In this document: positions 37,132-40,123 of the stretch, one piece after another
Position numbering within the stretch: the stretch's first letter is position 1
Layout: each line of letters opens with the position of its first letter
Assembly (NCBI RefSeq): GCF_013376005.1
Contig: NZ_JABMJK010000026.1
Coordinates: forward strand, 1-40,123
Reading direction: 5' to 3'
From: Duganella sp. SG902
GTDB lineage: Bacteria > Pseudomonadota > Gammaproteobacteria > Burkholderiales > Burkholderiaceae_D
DNA length: 40,123 nt
Program-made: the position numbers and the translations under genes
The notes under the pieces: model-generated
Databases searched by the model: none
The model's input: only the letters and a program-made list of their open reading frames with translations
What the model was told of the DNA's origin: nothing

Positions 37132-38246
37132 CCCGAGAACCCCACGCCGCTGAAGATAATCGCAAACACCGCGTCGGCCAGGATCACGGCGGTAATCGCG
37201 GTGACCACGGAGGTGGTGGTGCCGCGTCCCAGGCTTTCGGTATTCGGCTTGATGCGCAGGCCGAAGTGGCAGGACACCAGCGCGATCAGCATGCCGAACA
37301 CCACGCCCTTGCCGATGCCGATCAGGTAATTCGCCAGCGGCACGGCTTCAGGTAGTTTCAGCAGGAAGTACTGCGGCGACAGGTTCAGTTCCATCTTGGC
37401 CGAGACCATGCCGCCCAGCAGCGCGATGGTGTCGGTCCAGATCACCAGCAGCGGCATGGCGACCGCCAGTGCCAGCACCTTGGGCAGGATCAGGCGGAAG
37501 CCGTGCGAGATGCCCATCACCAGCATGGCGTCCAGCTCCTCGGTCACGCGCATCACGCCCAGTTGCGCGGTGATCGAGGAACCGGAGCGGCCGGCCACCA
37601 GGATCGCCGCCAGCAGCGGCCCCAGTTCGCGGATGATGGCCATGCCGAGCAGGTTGACCAGGAAGATGTCGCCGCCGAAGTTACGCAGCTGCTGCGCCGA
37701 TAAATACGAGAACACGATGCCGATCAGGAAGCCGACCAACGCCGTGATGCCCAGCGCCTGGAAGCCGGCGTGGTAGATGTTGGCGGAGATTTCCTTCCAC
37801 GGCCCGCGCAGCGGATGGCGCAGGAAGCGCCAGCTGTCCAGCACCACTTGCCCGATCAGGCGCAGCAGGCCGGCCATGTGCTCGAAGAACAGCAGCATGG
37901 CGAAGCCCAGCTTCATCACCAGCGTCAGGCGGTTCTGGCGCGCGCGCGGCAGTTCCAGCGTGCCGGTGGTTTCCAGCCGTTTGAAGAATTCCTCCAGCCC
38001 CGGCGCCAGCCGCAGGTTGGCGGGGCGGGTCTTGCCCCAGGCGTTCCAGAACAGCTGCGCGCCGATGTGGTCCATGCTGTCGACCGCCGACAGGTCCCAT
38101 GTCAGCTGGTCGCCCTTGAGCGCTTTGAGGAAGGTGGTGATGGTGGCCATGGCCTTGCCCTGCGCCAGAGCGTGCACTTGCCAGGTGCCGGTCGCGGCGA
38201 CGGCGCCGGCATTGAGGGTCAGGGTAGGCTCTTGGGCAGTAGGCAT
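37128..38246 (-). CDS. MlaE-like permease with N-terminal STAS-like domain
   Basis: The 372-residue permease has an N-terminal STAS-like segment (about 5-100; LTWDLSAVDSMDHIGAQLFWNAWG) fused to an MlaE core (about 115-372). The core carries FLIGIVFSYLSAQQLRNFGG, MAIIRELGPLLAAILVAGRSGS, AQLGVMRVTEELDAM, and the final membrane helices. In E. coli the STAS protein MlaB is separate; fused forms are common in other proteobacteria and may regulate the ATPase. It is the first gene of the leftward envelope run and starts about 85 nt after the radical SAM gene's stop. Confidence 0.92.
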   Translation of the reverse strand: MPTAQEPTLTLNAGAVAATGTWQVHALAQGKAMATITTFLKALKGDQLTWDLSAVDSMDHIGAQLFWNAWGKTRPANLRLAPGLEEFFKRLETTGTLELPRARQNRLTLVMKLGFAMLLFFEHMAGLLRLIGQVVLDSWRFLRHPLRGPWKEISANIYHAGFQALGITALVGFLIGIVFSYLSAQQLRNFGGDIFLVNLLGMAIIRELGPLLAAILVAGRSGSSITAQLGVMRVTEELDAMLVMGISHGFRLILPKVLALAVAMPLLVIWTDTIALLGGMVSAKMELNLSPQYFLLKLPEAVPLANYLIGIGKGVVFGMLIALVSCHFGLRIKPNTESLGRGTTTSVVTAITAVILADAVFAIIFSGVGFSG

Positions 38247-38332
38247 AACCTCAAGTTTAAGGGAGTTTGGCCCTGGCCGCTACCAGAGCCTACGTCCGGG
38301 GTGCGCTGCCTCGCTCTTAAGGAGGATGCCGC

Positions 38333-39811
38333 TCACGCGGCCAGGCGGCGGGCCTGGCGCTTGGGCGCCGGCGTGGCTTCGGCCGCCGGCTTGGGTTTGG
38401 CGCCGCCGTAGTCGCTGGCCAGCAGGGCTTCGGCTTCCGCCTGGTCCATGCCCTGGGTCTGCAGATAGCGCGCCACCATCGCCACCAGCCGCTCGAGCGC
38501 GATGCGGTGGGTGGCGTCGGTGTTCGCGTACAGCCAGTCGGAGAAGGCCATGAAGCGCTGGAACGGCGCATCGCCCAGCAGCACCGGCAGGGTGTGGGCG
38601 AAGCGGCCCGAATTGGCCACCAGGTCCCAGTAGCGCGCAAAGCGCACCAGCCGCTGCATGGTGCTGAAGTCGATGTCCTTGTTGGCCAGGATGGTGTACG
38701 GCGCGTACGGGTCGTACACCATGCCGTATTCCTGCGTGTGGCGGATGATCGGCGTGCCGCGCAGGCGCTTTAGGATGCCGAACTGGATCTCGTGCGGCTC
38801 CAGCGCCCACAGCTTGTTGAAGCCTTCGGCAAAGCTCTCCACCGTCTCGCCGGGCAGGCCGGCGATCAGGTCCACGTGCATGTGCGCGTGCGATTGTTTG
38901 GTCAGCCAGCGGATGTTGTCGGCGGCCTTCTGGTTGTCCTGCTTGCGGCTGACCAGCGTCTGCACCTCCGGATTGAAGCTCTGGATGCCGATCTCGAACT
39001 GCAGCGCGCCCGGCGGGAATTTGGCGATGCCTTCTTTCAGCGCATCCGGCAGGTGGTCCGGCACCAGCTCGAAGTGGGCGTAGACCGGGTCGTCCGGGTT
39101 GGCTTCCAGCTTATCGAGGAAGAACTGCATGATCTTCAGGCTGGTCTTGATGTTCAGGTTGAAGGTGCGGTCGACGAACTTGAACAGGCGCGCGCCGCGC
39201 TGGTACAGCGATTCCATCTCGGCCAGGAAGCTGTCCAGCGCGAACGGCCACGCTGTCTTGTCCAGGGCAGACAGGCAGAACTCGCACTTGAACGGGCAGC
39301 CGCGCGAGGCTTCCACGTACAGGGTGCGGTTCTTGATGTCGTCGTCCGTGTACAGGGAATAGGGCAGCTTGATCTCGGCCATGGGCGGCTGCACGCCGGC
39401 ATGCACCTTCATCAACGGCTTGGGGCCGTTCAGGATCTCGCCGCACAGTTTGGGGAAGGTGACGTCGCCCCAGCCGGTGATCACATAGTCGGCCAGCTTG
39501 ACGATGTCCTGCTCGTTGGTCTCGTGCGAGACTTCCGGGCCGCCGAGCACCACGGTGACGTGCGGCGCCACCCGCTTGAGCATGGCCACCACCTTGGTGG
39601 TCTCCTCGACGTTCCATATATAGATGCCGAAACCGACGATCCGCGGCGAATAGGACAGGATGCGTTCAACGATCTCGGTCGCCTTGGCGCCGATGACAAA
39701 TTCCTGCAGGCGGGTTTGCTCCTGCAGCTCGCCCATATTCGCCAATAGATAGCGCAGGCCCAGCGAAGCGTGGGTATATCGGGCGTTGAGGGTGGTAAGT
39801 AAGATAGACAT
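38333..39811 (-). CDS. B12-binding radical SAM protein with DUF4080
   Basis: The 492-residue enzyme has an N-terminal cobalamin-binding Rossmann domain (about 2-130; no canonical DxHxxG base-on motif seen), a radical SAM barrel with the cluster-binding CPFKCEFC (Cys172, Cys176, Cys179 within CxxxCxxC), and a C-terminal DUF4080-type region (about 330-460) with a basic, lysine- and proline-rich tail (PKPAAEATPAPKRQARRLAA). It probably performs methylation or another radical rearrangement on an unknown substrate. ATG 39811 fits homologues. It diverges from the rRNA operon across 232 nt. The gene before the permease ends at 38333. Confidence 0.9.
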   Translation of the reverse strand: MSILLTTLNARYTHASLGLRYLLANMGELQEQTRLQEFVIGAKATEIVERILSYSPRIVGFGIYIWNVEETTKVVAMLKRVAPHVTVVLGGPEVSHETNEQDIVKLADYVITGWGDVTFPKLCGEILNGPKPLMKVHAGVQPPMAEIKLPYSLYTDDDIKNRTLYVEASRGCPFKCEFCLSALDKTAWPFALDSFLAEMESLYQRGARLFKFVDRTFNLNIKTSLKIMQFFLDKLEANPDDPVYAHFELVPDHLPDALKEGIAKFPPGALQFEIGIQSFNPEVQTLVSRKQDNQKAADNIRWLTKQSHAHMHVDLIAGLPGETVESFAEGFNKLWALEPHEIQFGILKRLRGTPIIRHTQEYGMVYDPYAPYTILANKDIDFSTMQRLVRFARYWDLVANSGRFAHTLPVLLGDAPFQRFMAFSDWLYANTDATHRIALERLVAMVARYLQTQGMDQAEAEALLASDYGGAKPKPAAEATPAPKRQARRLAA

Positions 39812-39832
39812 GCGACTATTTTACTTGAGGGG

Positions 39833-39861
39833 TTGACGAGTGGCACGGCATCCCCCATAAT
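39833..39861 (+). promoter_or_regulatory. rRNA operon promoter
   Basis: TTGACG (39833-39838), a 17-nt spacer and CATAAT (39856-39861) form a strong sigma-70 promoter about 180 nt before the 16S rRNA, the usual position of an rrn promoter. It points away from the radical SAM gene. Confidence 0.8.
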
Positions 39862-39911
39862 CTCGTTCCTCTGCTGCTGAACACAACGCTTCGCAGCGAT
39901 ATAGAGATACG

Positions 39912-39925
39912 GATCTTTAAAAAAT
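39912..39925 (+). promoter_or_regulatory. rRNA leader boxA-like antitermination site
   Basis: GATCTTTAAAAAAT resembles the boxA sequence of bacterial rRNA leaders (TGCTCTTTAACA in E. coli), which recruits the Nus antitermination complex. It lies between the rrn promoter and the 16S start. A hairpin (AATACTG-T-CAGTATT near 39988-40002) follows in the leader. Confidence 0.55.
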
Positions 39926-40043
39926 TACAGTCGATAAATGTGGGCGTTTGATGCTGCAACAAAAAGCATTAAATGCTCAACAAGAAATACTGTCAGTATT
40001 TTGAGTGAGCGAACCTGGTCAGAAATGGCCACAAACAGAGATT

Positions 40044-40123
40044 AAACTAAAGAGTTTGATCCTGGCTCAGATTGAACGCTGGCGGCATGCCTTACACATG
40101 CAAGTCGAACGGCAGCACGGAGC
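40044..40123 (+). rRNA. rrs: 16S ribosomal RNA, 5' part
   Basis: AGAGTTTGATCCTGGCTCAG begins at 40051, corresponding to E. coli 16S position 8, so the mature 5' end is near 40044. The sequence continues ATTGAACGCTGGCGGCATGC and CTTACACATGCAAGTCGAAC, typical of betaproteobacteria. The gene runs off the window. Confidence 0.97.

Overview
The window comes from a GC-rich betaproteobacterial chromosome. The family is probably Oxalobacteraceae (Massilia/Duganella/Rugamonas-like). Grounds: the order gyrB-dnaN-dnaA // rpmH-rnpA-yidD-yidC-mnmE without recF, the protein sequences, the 16S rRNA 5' end, and the density of c-di-GMP and two-component genes. The genus is inferred from memory of gene order and protein style, not from a search.

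Layout. (1) 1-5030: an AT-richer accessory patch with a membrane protein, an IS3-type transposase remnant, a DUF3800 protein, a T5orf172/GIY-YIG protein, a phospholipase-D-fold protein, a 12-G tract, and a frameshifted C-terminal remnant of a type I restriction HsdR subunit. It looks like a decayed defence or mobile island inserted beyond the 3' end of gyrB, and a strong palindromic terminator separates it from gyrB. (2) 5034-14814: the replication-origin neighbourhood. gyrB, dnaN and dnaA read leftward. The putative oriC (one perfect DnaA box) and a consensus promoter lie at about 10.36-10.75 kb. rpmH, rnpA, yidD, yidC and mnmE read rightward. REP-like double hairpins sit in both spacers between dnaA, dnaN and gyrB. 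(3) 14841-15023: a compact MITE-like element with perfect 29-bp terminal inverted repeats.

(4) 15029-25908: nine leftward signalling genes, most joined by 4-nt ATGA start/stop overlaps. In transcription order they are: PAS histidine kinase, FixJ-type regulator, single REC protein, REC-GGDEF-EAL-REC protein, soluble histidine kinase, periplasmic di-haem cytochrome c peroxidase, membrane histidine kinase, diguanylate cyclase, and an exported SMP-30-like beta-propeller. A di-haem peroxidase translationally locked between two histidine kinases and two c-di-GMP proteins is the most unusual arrangement in the window. It could be a redox- or peroxide-sensing c-di-GMP circuit. (5) 26183-31223: a small zinc-ribbon protein, an orphan HPt protein, a CAP-domain lipoprotein, pssA, an aldo/keto reductase and a degenerate-EAL/HDOD protein.

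(6) 31305-38246: a leftward cell-envelope run. It holds an MlaE-like permease with a STAS-like domain, an ATPase, an MCE protein, a PqiC-like lipoprotein, a VanZ-family membrane protein, a [2Fe-2S] ferredoxin, an alpha/beta hydrolase and a D,D-carboxypeptidase. Lipid transport and peptidoglycan trimming share the run. (7) 38333-40123: a B12-binding radical SAM protein, then a divergent strong rRNA promoter, leader and the first 80 nt of 16S rRNA, about 30 kb from oriC. I saw no tRNA gene or CRISPR array.
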